DNA from: Sphingomonas sp. PP-CE-1A-559
GTDB taxonomy: Bacteria > Pseudomonadota > Alphaproteobacteria > Sphingomonadales > Sphingomonadaceae
Reading direction: 5' to 3'
DNA: 64,000 nt
NCBI RefSeq assembly: GCF_004340965.1
Contig: NZ_SLYA01000002.1
Coordinates: 62,001 to 126,000 of the forward strand
The position numbers and the translations under genes are program-made. Positions 51,013 through 59,085 of the stretch are shown here, one piece after another. The notes under the pieces are model-generated. The model was given only the letters and a program-made list of their open reading frames with translations, was not told the DNA's origin and ran no database searches. Every line of letters begins with the position of its first letter. Position 1 is the stretch's first letter.

Positions 51013-51465
51013 ATGAATGAAGGTTCGAAGATCCCTGACGTGTCGGTGACGATCGATGACGCCGTGGTTTCGCTGGCAAGCCTTGGCGCGCCGCTGGTGG
51101 TGTATTTCTACCCGAAGGACGACACGGCAGGGTGCACCACCGAAGCGAAGGACTTCTCCGCACTTTCCGACGCTTTCGCAGAGGCGGGCGTTACTGTCGT
51201 CGGCGTGTCCAAAGACAGTGCGGCATCGCACGCAAAATTCACCGCGAAACATGGACTTGCGGTCCGGCTTGCGAGCGATGTCGAAGGTGCCGCGTGCGAG
51301 GCTTTCGGCGTGTGGGTCGAGAAGGCGATGTACGGTCGCAAATATATGGGGATCGAGCGCGCGACGTTCCTGTTCGGCGCCGATGGGACGCTGGCCAAGG
51401 CTTGGCACAAGGTCCGCGTGGCGGGGCATGCCGAGGCGGTTTTGGTCGCCGCCAAGGCGCTCTGA
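51013..51465 (+). CDS. bcp: Thioredoxin-dependent peroxiredoxin, BCP type
   Basis: 150 residues. Peroxiredoxin Q/BCP with the peroxidatic Cys in YPKDDTAGCTTEAKDFSAL and the Arg-region GIERATFLFGADG. In the E. coli enzyme a second Cys follows five residues later; here that position is Lys (GCTTEAKDF) and the only other cysteine is in GAACEAFG, so it may act as a 1-Cys type or use that Cys. It reduces lipid and organic peroxides. Closely behind glnE, so cotranscribed. Confidence 0.93.
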   Translation: MNEGSKIPDVSVTIDDAVVSLASLGAPLVVYFYPKDDTAGCTTEAKDFSALSDAFAEAGVTVVGVSKDSAASHAKFTAKHGLAVRLASDVEGAACEAFGVWVEKAMYGRKYMGIERATFLFGADGTLAKAWHKVRVAGHAEAVLVAAKAL

Positions 51466-51734
51466 ACAGCCAGCAGTAACGTTCGGAGATTCGCTGACAT
51501 TTCACGTCCGATGTCATTGTCGCCTTCCTGTTCCCTCGCAATCGTCCCAATTTGCATCAACTCGCCGCATCAACCTGCCGCTCCACCGCCCCGATAACGT
51601 CGCGCTCTTGCCCGGAACGGCGGTATCCGGCCTAACCCACAGTGTCTGGTGCGCGGAGGGGCTGCGAGTCAGGACAGAGTTTCGGAGCCGTCCGCCTTGA
51701 AGCGAACGGCCCTGCATTTTTGTGTCGGGGACCA

Positions 51735-52505
51735 ATGGTCGAATTTACCGCAGCAGCCATCGTGACGCGCCTCAAGGCCGTGTCGATGGTGTCCAAGTCG
51801 TTTACGTTTCGCCGGTTGGCGATTGCCGCAACAGTGATGGGAATGGCCACGGTCGGCGCCACTGCCGAGGCTCAGGTCGTCGCCTCCAAGGTAGCGCACC
51901 ACGTCGCTGCAACCGGTGGTCCGATGATCGCCGCGAACACCGAGGAAGCCACCGCGGATCTCCGCGCCGACGCGCAGTTCCGCACGCTGTTCCAGACCTG
52001 GAAGAAGCTCGATGCGACGCAGCAGGGCGTGATCGCGATCCCGTCAGTGCAGCCGGTCCACTCGCTCTCGTTCACCAGCAATTTCGGTATCCGCTCCGAT
52101 CCGTTCCGCGGGACCGCGGCGATGCATGCCGGCGTCGACATTCCCGGCCCGGTCGGCACGCCGATCTACGCCACCGCCGATGGCATCATCGCACACGCCG
52201 GTCGCCAGGGCGGCTACGGCAACATGGTCGAGATCAGCCACGGCAAGGGCATCGCGACGCGCTACGGCCATCTGTCGAAGATCCTCGTCGGCGACAACGC
52301 CCGCGTCGTTCGCGGCCAGCTGATCGCACTGATGGGCTCGACCGGCCGTTCGACCGGTTCGCATCTTCACTACGAAGTCCGCATCGACGGCCACGCGGTC
52401 AACCCGGTGCCGTTCCTGACCACCGCGGATTACCTCCTCGCCGCACAGGACCGCTCGGTAAACGCGATCCCGGTCTCCACCGGTGGCCCCGCCGCGCAGG
52501 ACTGA
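51735..52505 (+). CDS. Exported M23 family peptidoglycan endopeptidase
   Basis: About 256 residues from ATG 51735, or 239 from ATG 51786, where a typical signal peptide begins (MVSKSFTFRRLAIAATVMGM). A linker is followed by the LytM domain: SNFGIRSDPFRGTAAMHAGV with the first zinc His and Asp in MHAGVDIPGP, then YGNMVEISHGKGIATRYGHL and STGSHLHYEVRIDG with the HxH. It cuts peptide cross-links in the wall. The 269-base gap upstream holds no other gene I can support. Confidence 0.9.
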   Translation: MVEFTAAAIVTRLKAVSMVSKSFTFRRLAIAATVMGMATVGATAEAQVVASKVAHHVAATGGPMIAANTEEATADLRADAQFRTLFQTWKKLDATQQGVIAIPSVQPVHSLSFTSNFGIRSDPFRGTAAMHAGVDIPGPVGTPIYATADGIIAHAGRQGGYGNMVEISHGKGIATRYGHLSKILVGDNARVVRGQLIALMGSTGRSTGSHLHYEVRIDGHAVNPVPFLTTADYLLAAQDRSVNAIPVSTGGPAAQD

Positions 52506-52513
52506 ACCCCATC

Positions 52514-52626
52514 TAGCTCCCCTCCCTGAAAGGGAGGGGCTGGGGGTGGGTAGGCCAGCTTAGGCCACCACCGTCCACCATGCGGAAGCCGACCCACCCC
52601 GACCCCTCCCTTCCAGGTAGGGGAGA
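52514..52626. repeat. Inverted repeat of the CCCTCCCTGAAAGGGAGGGG type
   Basis: CTCCCCTCCCTGAAAGGGAG / GGGCTGGGGGTGGG on the left and CCCACCCCGACCCCTCCCTT / CCAGGTAGGGGAG on the right, inverted with about 50 bases between. It follows the M23 gene and is close before erpA. Confidence 0.8.
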
Positions 52627-52696
52627 AGCAGGCTCTGGTTCAGCCCTCCCAAACCCCAAGGTTGCCGCCGCTACCGCAACCTCCTATCTCCAGCGC

Positions 52697-53035
52697 ATGG
52701 CAACGCTGGTCCAAGACATCATCCTCACCCCCTCCGCCGCGGCGCGCGTCGCGGCGATCGCCGTCAAACAGGGGAAGCCGGCGATCCTGCGTCTCTCGGT
52801 TGACGGCGGCGGTTGTTCCGGCTTCCAGTACAAGTTCGGGTTTGCCGATTCGGTCGAGTCCGACGACGTGATCGCCGAGCATGACGGCGTGAAGCTCGTC
52901 GTCGACAGCGTCAGCATCGATCTCGTCCGTGGCTGCGCGGTCGATTACGTCGAGTCGCTCGCCGGCGCCGCGTTCAAGGTCGAGAACCCCAATGCCGCGT
53001 CGGGTTGCGGCTGCGGCTCCAGCTTCTCGGTCTGA
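52697..53035 (+). CDS. erpA: Iron-sulphur cluster insertion protein ErpA
   Basis: 112 residues, A-type carrier. The three cluster cysteines are in LSVDGGGCSGFQYKFGF and NAASGCGCGSSFSV. It passes 4Fe-4S clusters to apo-enzymes such as the ferredoxin-like proteins in this window. ATG 52697 (MATLVQDIILTPSAA) is chosen; the longer upstream frame is repeat DNA. xthA starts seven bases after the stop. Confidence 0.93.
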   Translation: MATLVQDIILTPSAAARVAAIAVKQGKPAILRLSVDGGGCSGFQYKFGFADSVESDDVIAEHDGVKLVVDSVSIDLVRGCAVDYVESLAGAAFKVENPNAASGCGCGSSFSV

Positions 53036-53042
53036 GACTGCA

Positions 53043-53813
53043 ATGAAAATCGTCACGTACAACGTCAACGGCATCAAGGCGCGGTTGCCGCGGCTGATCG
53101 AGTATCTCACCGAAGACCAGCCCGACATCGTCTGTCTCCAGGAACTGAAGTCGAGCGACGACACCTTCCCGATCGCCGACATCGAGGCCGCCGGATACGG
53201 GGCGGCCTGGCACGGCCAGAAGGCCTGGAACGGCGTCGCGATCCTCGCGAAGAGCGGCACGCCGGTCGTGCGCCAGCGCGGTCTCGAAGGCGAACCCGAG
53301 GACGAGCACAGCCGCTACATCGAAGCGGAGATAGACGGCCTGATCGTCGCCGCGCTCTATCTGCCCAACGGCAACCCGCAGCCTGGTCCGAAGTTCGACT
53401 ATAAACTTCGCTGGATGGACCGTCTCGCCGCTCGTGCCCGCGTCCTGCTCGCGGAGGAAAAGCCGGCCATTCTCGCCGGCGACTACAACGTCATCGCCAA
53501 CGACGACGATACCTTCTCCGTCCGCGCGATGCAGGACGACGCTCTGATGCAGCCCGAGAGCCGCGAACATTATCGCGCGCTCGTCGCGCAGGGCTGGACC
53601 GACGCGCTCCGCACGCAATTCCCCAAGGGCGGCGTCTGGACGTTCTGGGATTATCAGGCGGGCGCGTGGCAGCGCGACGCCGGCTTCCGGATCGATCACC
53701 TGCTGCTCAGCCCACAGGCCGCCGACCGGATGATCGATGCCGGCGTCGACAAGGCCTATCGAGGGCGTGAAAAGGCAAGCGACCACGCGCCGACCTGGGT
53801 CCGCCTGCGATGA
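53043..53813 (+). CDS. xthA: Exodeoxyribonuclease III
   Basis: 256 residues. AP endonuclease and 3'-5' exonuclease in base excision repair. Motifs: Asn in VTYNVNGIKARLP, the metal Glu in IVCLQELKSSDD, LYLPNGNPQPGPKFDYKL, Asp/Asn in LAGDYNVIANDDDT, and the final catalytic SDHAPTWVRLR. Its stop overlaps the start of the following gene by four bases (ATGA). Confidence 0.95.
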   Translation: MKIVTYNVNGIKARLPRLIEYLTEDQPDIVCLQELKSSDDTFPIADIEAAGYGAAWHGQKAWNGVAILAKSGTPVVRQRGLEGEPEDEHSRYIEAEIDGLIVAALYLPNGNPQPGPKFDYKLRWMDRLAARARVLLAEEKPAILAGDYNVIANDDDTFSVRAMQDDALMQPESREHYRALVAQGWTDALRTQFPKGGVWTFWDYQAGAWQRDAGFRIDHLLLSPQAADRMIDAGVDKAYRGREKASDHAPTWVRLR

Positions 53814-54598
53814 AACGGCTACTGATCGGTATCGCCCTGGCGAGCCTGTCCGGCGCGGCGATGGCGCAGGACCGCGAATATTGCCCCGATCGTCCTGGCA
53901 TCGACACCCCCGCCTGCACGATCGCGCCTGGCAAAATCTCTGTCGAGACGTCGATCGCGGACTGGACGCGCGACGATCAGCCGGGCTCGCGCGAGGACAA
54001 TATCCTGTTCGGCGATACGCTCGTCCGCGTCGGCGTCAGCGACACGATCGAGGCGCGGATCGGCTGGACGCCGTTCGGGCACGACCGGATGCGCGATTCG
54101 ACCAGCCTCGATACGGTGAACGGTGTCGGCGACGTGTCGCTCGGGATGAAGGCGAATCTCCACAATCCCGACGGCGCCGGCTTGTCGGTATCGGTGCTGC
54201 CGTTCATGACGCTGCCAGTCGGCCGCTCGTCGATCGGCGCCGGCGATTGGGGCGCAGGTTTCCTCGTCCCCGTCACGTACGAGATATCCGACACGGTCTC
54301 GCTTGACCTCACACCTGAGATCGATGCGGCGGTCGATCAGGACGGCAATGGCCGGCATCTCGCGTACAGTTCGACGGCTGGCCTGGCGGTGAAACTCGAC
54401 AAGGCCTTCACGCTTACCGGCGAGATGCAGGCGCTCCGCGACGACGATCCGCAGGAGCATGAGACGCAGGCTGTCGCGGCGTTGTCCCTTGCCTGGATGG
54501 CGAACGACAATCTCCAGTTCGACATATTCGGTGCGGCGGGGTTGAACGCGAACACGCCGGATGCGCGGGTCTACGCCGGCATTTCCCGGCGGTTCTAG
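53810..54598 (+). CDS. Outer membrane beta-barrel transporter-like protein
   Basis: 262 residues. Signal peptide MKRLLIGIALASLSGAAMA, then alternating strands (KISVETSIADWTRDD, LSVSVLPFMTLPVGRSS, LAVKLDKAFTLTGEMQAL) and a C-terminal phenylalanine (YAGISRRF), as in outer membrane barrels. It resembles the transporter group related to phenol-degradation MetA proteins. Substrate unknown. Coupled to xthA by a 4-base overlap; the next gene starts on the base after its stop. Confidence 0.82.
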   Translation: MKRLLIGIALASLSGAAMAQDREYCPDRPGIDTPACTIAPGKISVETSIADWTRDDQPGSREDNILFGDTLVRVGVSDTIEARIGWTPFGHDRMRDSTSLDTVNGVGDVSLGMKANLHNPDGAGLSVSVLPFMTLPVGRSSIGAGDWGAGFLVPVTYEISDTVSLDLTPEIDAAVDQDGNGRHLAYSSTAGLAVKLDKAFTLTGEMQALRDDDPQEHETQAVAALSLAWMANDNLQFDIFGAAGLNANTPDARVYAGISRRF

Positions 54599-54925
54599 AT
54601 GCTGGCCGGCCTGCTCCTGCTGCAAGCGGTAGCCGGGCCGCCGCTTCCACCCGAATTTCGCAAGCGGCCTGTTCGGCCGACGATGCCGTGTCCCGTCCAG
54701 ACGGACCCCGATGGCGAGATCGTCGTCTGCGCCCTTCCAACCGACCAAAGGCTGGCGACGCTTCCCGAACCGGTCCAGCCTCCGCGGGGTGACCCGCTGT
54801 CGTTCCGGCTGCCGGGTGGTGGCAAGGGGAATGTCCACGCGATCCGAACGCAGCTACCCGGCGCAAGCGGGCAGGGGGCTGCGGTCACCCTCAAGCTTCC
54901 GTTCGGCAATAGGAAACGGGAGTAG
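54599..54925 (+). CDS. 108-residue exported protein of unknown function
   Basis: ATG directly follows the stop of the barrel gene. The start MLAGLLLLQAVAGPP is a short signal-like segment. The rest is proline-rich with two cysteines (TMPCPVQTD and IVVCALPTD) about 16 apart that could form a disulphide, and it ends in a Gly/Arg-rich tail (VTLKLPFGNRKRE). I do not recognise the family. Position suggests it works with the barrel protein. Confidence 0.6.
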   Translation: MLAGLLLLQAVAGPPLPPEFRKRPVRPTMPCPVQTDPDGEIVVCALPTDQRLATLPEPVQPPRGDPLSFRLPGGGKGNVHAIRTQLPGASGQGAAVTLKLPFGNRKRE

Positions 54926-54953
54926 GGGCAGCAACAACCGTCGGTTTCAGCCT

Positions 54954-55014
54954 TCTTGTTCTCCCGCGAAGGCGGGAGCCCAGTCTGGATCCCCGCCTTC
55001 GCGGGGAAACACGC
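54954..55014. repeat. TTCTCCCGCGAAGGCGGGAG hairpin repeat
   Basis: TTGTTCTCCCGCGAAGGCGG, then GAGCCCAGTCTGGATC, then CCCGCCTTCGCGGGGAAACA. Between two convergent genes, where it could end transcription from either side. Confidence 0.9.
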
Positions 55015-55047
55015 TGTTCTTCGGTGGAAGAATGTCGCCGCCTCGCC

Positions 55048-56199
55048 CTAAAGCACCCGCTCGTACACCTGGTACACCTTGTTTACCCGGCTCTCGATCG
55101 TCTCGGCGATCGACCGCATCCCTTGGTTGTCGTCCAAGATCCAGCCGATCTCCGCGCGCTGCGCCCCGTAATTCTCGACCGAAGCACGACGGATATATTC
55201 GATCATCATGAAGGCCAGCTGGCTCGCCATGCGCGACGCCTGCAGTTCCTTCACCACCCCCATCAACGGCACGCGCACCGTCCGCACTTTGGGTTTGCGC
55301 AACCACCACAACAGCTTTGCCCAACCGAACGGCAGCAGGTTCCCGTTCAGCGGCTTGATCGCCTCATTGAGGTCCGGCAACGTAATCATGAACGCGACCG
55401 GCTTGCCGTCGAGTTCGGCAATCCGGATCAGGTCGTTGAACACGATCGGCTTCAGCTTCACGCCCACGTCCTTGATCTCCGGCGGGGTCAAAGGCACGAA
55501 CCCCCAATTGTCGCGCCACGCGTCGTTGAGGATCGACAGAATGATCGCCGCCTCCTCCTCGAACTTCGTCTTGTCGACGTTACGGACGCTGATCCGCGGG
55601 TTCTTCTCACCCGACTTGATGATGCGCTGAACGATCGGCGGGAACTGCTTCGTGACGTCGACCTCATAGGTCATCAGCTGCTTGATCGGACGGTACTGCG
55701 CCCATTCGATCCAGCCGCGATATTCGCGCTTGGCGTGCCCCATCATGATCGTCGGCGGATGGTCGTATCCGTCGATCAGCAGGCCCGGCTCCTCCCAGAT
55801 CGACATGCTGACCGGCCCCAGCGCGCGCGTCATGCCCTGCTCGCGCAGCCATGCCTCGGCGCGCTCCAGCAGCGCCTGGAACACGTCCTGCCGCTCCGCT
55901 TCCATCAGCCCCCATTGGCCGACGCCGGGCCCGAACCCCTGTTCGGGCGGCATCGTGAGCGCGAGTGTATCGATATGCGCCGAGATCCGCCCGACCACGC
56001 GACCGTCCTCTTCTGCAAGGAACAACTGCGCCTTGGCATGGCTGAACCAGCCGTTCTTCTCGGGCGTGATCAGTCCCAGCGCTTCCGACTTCAAAGGCGG
56101 CACCCAATTGGGATCGTCGGCATAGAGACGAAACGGCAGATCAATGAAGATCTTGCGGTCCTTCTTGGTCTCGACCGGTCGAATGATGAGCTTGGCCAT
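55048..56199 (-). CDS. GNAT-family acyltransferase, possible ceramide synthase-like
   Basis: 383 residues, twice the size of a simple acetyltransferase. PFRLYADDPNWVPPLKSEAL and NGWFSHAKAQLFLAEEDGRV followed by VGRISAHIDTLA are the GNAT N-terminal pattern; EERQD-type helix reads QGMTRALGPVSMSIWEEPG; the second half includes LNDAWRDNWGFVPLTPPEIK and FMITLPDLNEAIKPLNG. In Caulobacter the bacterial ceramide synthase bCerS is a GNAT protein annotated in this general way, and sphingomonads make sphingolipids, so that role is possible; I cannot verify homology here. It is divergent from a fatty acid desaturase gene. Confidence 0.75.
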   Translation of the reverse strand: MAKLIIRPVETKKDRKIFIDLPFRLYADDPNWVPPLKSEALGLITPEKNGWFSHAKAQLFLAEEDGRVVGRISAHIDTLALTMPPEQGFGPGVGQWGLMEAERQDVFQALLERAEAWLREQGMTRALGPVSMSIWEEPGLLIDGYDHPPTIMMGHAKREYRGWIEWAQYRPIKQLMTYEVDVTKQFPPIVQRIIKSGEKNPRISVRNVDKTKFEEEAAIILSILNDAWRDNWGFVPLTPPEIKDVGVKLKPIVFNDLIRIAELDGKPVAFMITLPDLNEAIKPLNGNLLPFGWAKLLWWLRKPKVRTVRVPLMGVVKELQASRMASQLAFMMIEYIRRASVENYGAQRAEIGWILDDNQGMRSIAETIESRVNKVYQVYERVL

Positions 56200-56363
56200 G
56201 TCGTGTTCCCAAATAGGCAGTTGCGCGTGTCTACCCAGCGAAGCGAATAAAGGCGAGTGACACGTGCGTCATCGCAGGACCCTGTCAGAGTGATCGGGTT
56301 TCCTCCGGCACGGCGGCTCCGCGCGACCTGTAAATGCCACGGTACCGCCACTATCTTCGGGCA

Positions 56364-57485
56364 ATGGACATGCCCATGGACACATCGCTCAGCCTCGCTC
56401 GCGGCACGGCCGCTCCAGCTTCCACTCCCGCGGGTTCGCCCCGTGTCGGAGGGATGGAGCGCGTTGCCGACGACAAGGCGATGTTGCGTGCAGCCGCAGA
56501 CCTGACGCGAGATCTGGTGAAGCCGCGTCCCGCAATCTACTGGGCGGACCTGATCGCATCGATGGTGGTCGGCTACGGTGCACTGGCAGTGGCGGCCACA
56601 TCGACGTCGACGCCGGTAGTGATCGTTGCCGGCATCGTGGCAATGCTGGGGCTCTACCGCGGTCTGAGCTTTATCCACGAAGTCAGCCACATGAAGCATG
56701 CGTCCGTGCCCAACTTCCGGCTCGGCTGGAACGTGCTGGTCGGCATTCCCCTGTTGACCCCGTCCTTCATGTACGAGGGCGTCCACAACCTTCACCACGC
56801 CAAGACCCGCTACGGCACGGTCGAGGATCCCGAATATTTGCCGCTCGCACTCATGAAGCCGTGGACGCTGCCGCTGTTCATCGTCGTATCGGCGCTCGCA
56901 CCGATCGCACTGCTGATCCGGTTTGCAATTCTGTCGCCGATCTCGCTGCTGTCGCCCAAGCTGCGGACGATGATCGTCGAGCGCTATTCGGCCCTCGCGA
57001 TCAACCCGCAGTTCCGCCGTCGCGCTCCCGACGGTGAGGCAAAGGTCTATTGGGATCGGCTCGAGATTGCTGCGAGCCTGTGGGCGATCACGCTGATCGC
57101 GATTACCGTGACCGGCGTGCTGCCGTTGCGCGCGTTCGTGACGATCTTCGCGGTAGCCTCGGCATTCGCGGTGCTTAACCAGGTTCGTACGCTGGTCGCG
57201 CATCTTTGGGAGAATGACGGCGAGCCGATGACGGTGACCGCGCAGTATCTCGACACGGTCAACGTGCCGCCTCCGGCGCTGCTGCCCGCGCTCTGGGCGC
57301 CGGTGGGTCTGCGCTACCACGCGCTGCATCACCTGTTGCCGGGTCTACCCTACCACGCACTGGGCGAGGCTCACCGGCGGATCACCGCCGAACTCGACGC
57401 GCTCTCGCCGTATCACAAGGCGAGCTATCCCGGTCTGCCCGGTCTGGTGAGTAAGATCGCACGCAGCACGATGGTCCGCCGCTGA
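56364..57485 (+). CDS. Membrane fatty acid desaturase
   Basis: 373 residues from ATG 56364; ATG 56334 and 56376 are alternatives. The three histidine boxes that bind the di-iron centre are all present: HEVSHMKH, HNLHHAK and HALHHLLPGLPYH. Hydrophobic segments (about SMVVGYGALAVAATST, VVIVAGIVAMLGLY, SLWAITLIAITVTGVLP) place it in the inner membrane. It introduces a double bond or hydroxyl into an acyl chain; which lipid is not known. Divergent from the GNAT gene. Confidence 0.9.
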   Translation: MDMPMDTSLSLARGTAAPASTPAGSPRVGGMERVADDKAMLRAAADLTRDLVKPRPAIYWADLIASMVVGYGALAVAATSTSTPVVIVAGIVAMLGLYRGLSFIHEVSHMKHASVPNFRLGWNVLVGIPLLTPSFMYEGVHNLHHAKTRYGTVEDPEYLPLALMKPWTLPLFIVVSALAPIALLIRFAILSPISLLSPKLRTMIVERYSALAINPQFRRRAPDGEAKVYWDRLEIAASLWAITLIAITVTGVLPLRAFVTIFAVASAFAVLNQVRTLVAHLWENDGEPMTVTAQYLDTVNVPPPALLPALWAPVGLRYHALHHLLPGLPYHALGEAHRRITAELDALSPYHKASYPGLPGLVSKIARSTMVRR

Positions 57486-57530
57486 TCAGAATGCCGGGCC
57501 GGTCCCGAGTGACTGGCCCAACAGTCCAGA

Positions 57531-58301
57531 TTATTTCGCAGCGTCGAACTGCTTGAGCGCCATGACCGCGTTGCGTCCGACATCGGTCGTCGGCGACAAT
57601 TTCGCAGCCGTTCCCCATGCCTCCCGCGCAGCCGCTTCGTCGCCAGCCGACGCCGCGATGTTCCCCGCTTCCAACTGAACCGACGCATCGTCGGCCGAGC
57701 GCTTCAAGGCCTGTGCGATATCTGCTTTGGCGCGCGGAATGTTGCTCATCCGACGGGCTAGCGTCGCCGACAACAGCCACGCGAGCGGGTCGGCGCCGGC
57801 GGTCGTCAGCGCAAGATCGAGATCGCTCCGCGCCGCATCAAGCTCGCCCGCCGCGACCAGCGCGCGCGCATGATCCAGTTGCGCTTCACCGAGCGGCAGT
57901 CCGGTCAGCGACCCCGCGGTAAGCGCGGAATCGAGCGCGACACGCGCCTTGGCGGGCTGCCCCGAGGCGAGCCATGCATTGCCCGCCTGTGCCCAATAAT
58001 TGGCTGCTCGCGTGTCCTTCGCGATCTGTGCCTCCCGCGCCGCTTCCTCGAATTCGGCCGCCGCCGACGGCCAATTCTTTTCGGCGGCGAAGGCGAGCCC
58101 GGCGCATTGCCGCGCGAAATACCGTCCCCCGCTGATTCGCCAGCGCCCCGCCGCGGCCCGTGCGCCGGCGGGGTCGCTCTGCGCCAGGGCAGCACAGCGA
58201 GCGAACCGACCGCTCTGCGCATCGACGGGGCCGGCAGCAGGAGCGGCGGCTGGACTGGGGGCGGCGGCCTGCGCAGCGGCAAGCAACACTATCAGTATCA
58301 T
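57531..58301 (-). CDS. Exported TPR-like repeat protein
   Basis: 256 residues. The start MILIVLLAAAQAAAPSPAAA is a signal peptide with an Ala/Pro linker. Helical repeats follow: WPSAAAEFEEAAREAQIAKD, YWAQAGNAWLASGQPAKARV, HARALVAAGELDAARSDLDL and KADIAQALKRSADDASVQLE. Probably periplasmic and involved in protein contacts. Its ATG overlaps the stop of the upstream hydrolase gene by four bases, so the two are coupled. Confidence 0.82.
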   Translation of the reverse strand: MILIVLLAAAQAAAPSPAAAPAAGPVDAQSGRFARCAALAQSDPAGARAAAGRWRISGGRYFARQCAGLAFAAEKNWPSAAAEFEEAAREAQIAKDTRAANYWAQAGNAWLASGQPAKARVALDSALTAGSLTGLPLGEAQLDHARALVAAGELDAARSDLDLALTTAGADPLAWLLSATLARRMSNIPRAKADIAQALKRSADDASVQLEAGNIAASAGDEAAAREAWGTAAKLSPTTDVGRNAVMALKQFDAAK

Positions 58302-59065
58302 AAGGCGGCGATCACATCCTCCACCGCCCGGATAATGAGGGAAATGTCGCTGTCACGCGACAGGCGGTGGTCGCCGTCCTTGACCAGCCACGTCTGCACG
58401 TCGGCTGAACGCAACAGTTCGGCCAGCCGCGCGGTGCGGTGCCACGGCACGTCCGGATCGCGCTGCCCCTGGACCAGCCGGACCGGGCCGTCGAACGCGA
58501 TCTCGCCGAACATTAGCCGGTTGGCCTCGCCCGACGACCAGAAGGGGCGCGTATAGACGGTCGGCTCGGGACCATAGGGGTTCTTGCGCTCGATCCGCCC
58601 GTTGCTGAGCAGCGCCATCTTCTCGTCGGTGCTGAAGCCCCAGTCGGTGAAGTCGGGCGCCGGCGCGATGCCGACCAGCCCCTTCACCAGATCGGGCCGC
58701 ATCTTCGCCGCCAGCAGCATCAGCCAGCCGCCCATCGACGATCCGACGAGGATCGCCGAATCCTCCACCAGCGCATCGATCATCGCCAGCACGTCGTCGC
58801 GCCAGTCGACCAAAGTCTGGTCCTCGAACGCGCCCTCGCTCTGCCCGCAGCCACCATAGTCGAACCGCAGGAACGCGCGCCCCTCGGACTTCGCCCACGC
58901 CTCCAGCGTCACCGCCTTGGTCCCCATCATGTCGGACGCATAGCCCGACAGGAACACGATCGTCGGTCCCGTCACGCCCTCGGCTGCGGGCGTATGATGA
59001 TAGGCGAGGCGAGGGCGCTCATTTGCGGGCGGCGTCGGTGCAGGCGGCGTGGCGGTATCGGTCAT
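58298..59065 (-). CDS. Alpha/beta hydrolase
   Basis: 255 residues. The nucleophile elbow reads AILVGSSMGGWLMLL; the His is in VKDGDHRLSRDSD and the acid in VQGQRDPDVPW. GPTIVFLSGYASDMMGTKAV and LRFDYGGCGQSEG form the oxyanion side. No signal peptide, so cytoplasmic. Related to the palmitoyl-thioesterase/serine hydrolase group ABHD10. Followed by the coupled TPR gene. Confidence 0.9.
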   Translation of the reverse strand: MTDTATPPAPTPPANERPRLAYHHTPAAEGVTGPTIVFLSGYASDMMGTKAVTLEAWAKSEGRAFLRFDYGGCGQSEGAFEDQTLVDWRDDVLAMIDALVEDSAILVGSSMGGWLMLLAAKMRPDLVKGLVGIAPAPDFTDWGFSTDEKMALLSNGRIERKNPYGPEPTVYTRPFWSSGEANRLMFGEIAFDGPVRLVQGQRDPDVPWHRTARLAELLRSADVQTWLVKDGDHRLSRDSDISLIIRAVEDVIAAL

Positions 59066-59085
59066 GCCGATACCTTAGCCGCCCC

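Noticed and set aside
51475..51734. Open frames before the M23 gene as an extra small gene
   Set aside because: No start with a ribosome site and no conserved-looking peptide; treated as the leader of the peptidase gene.
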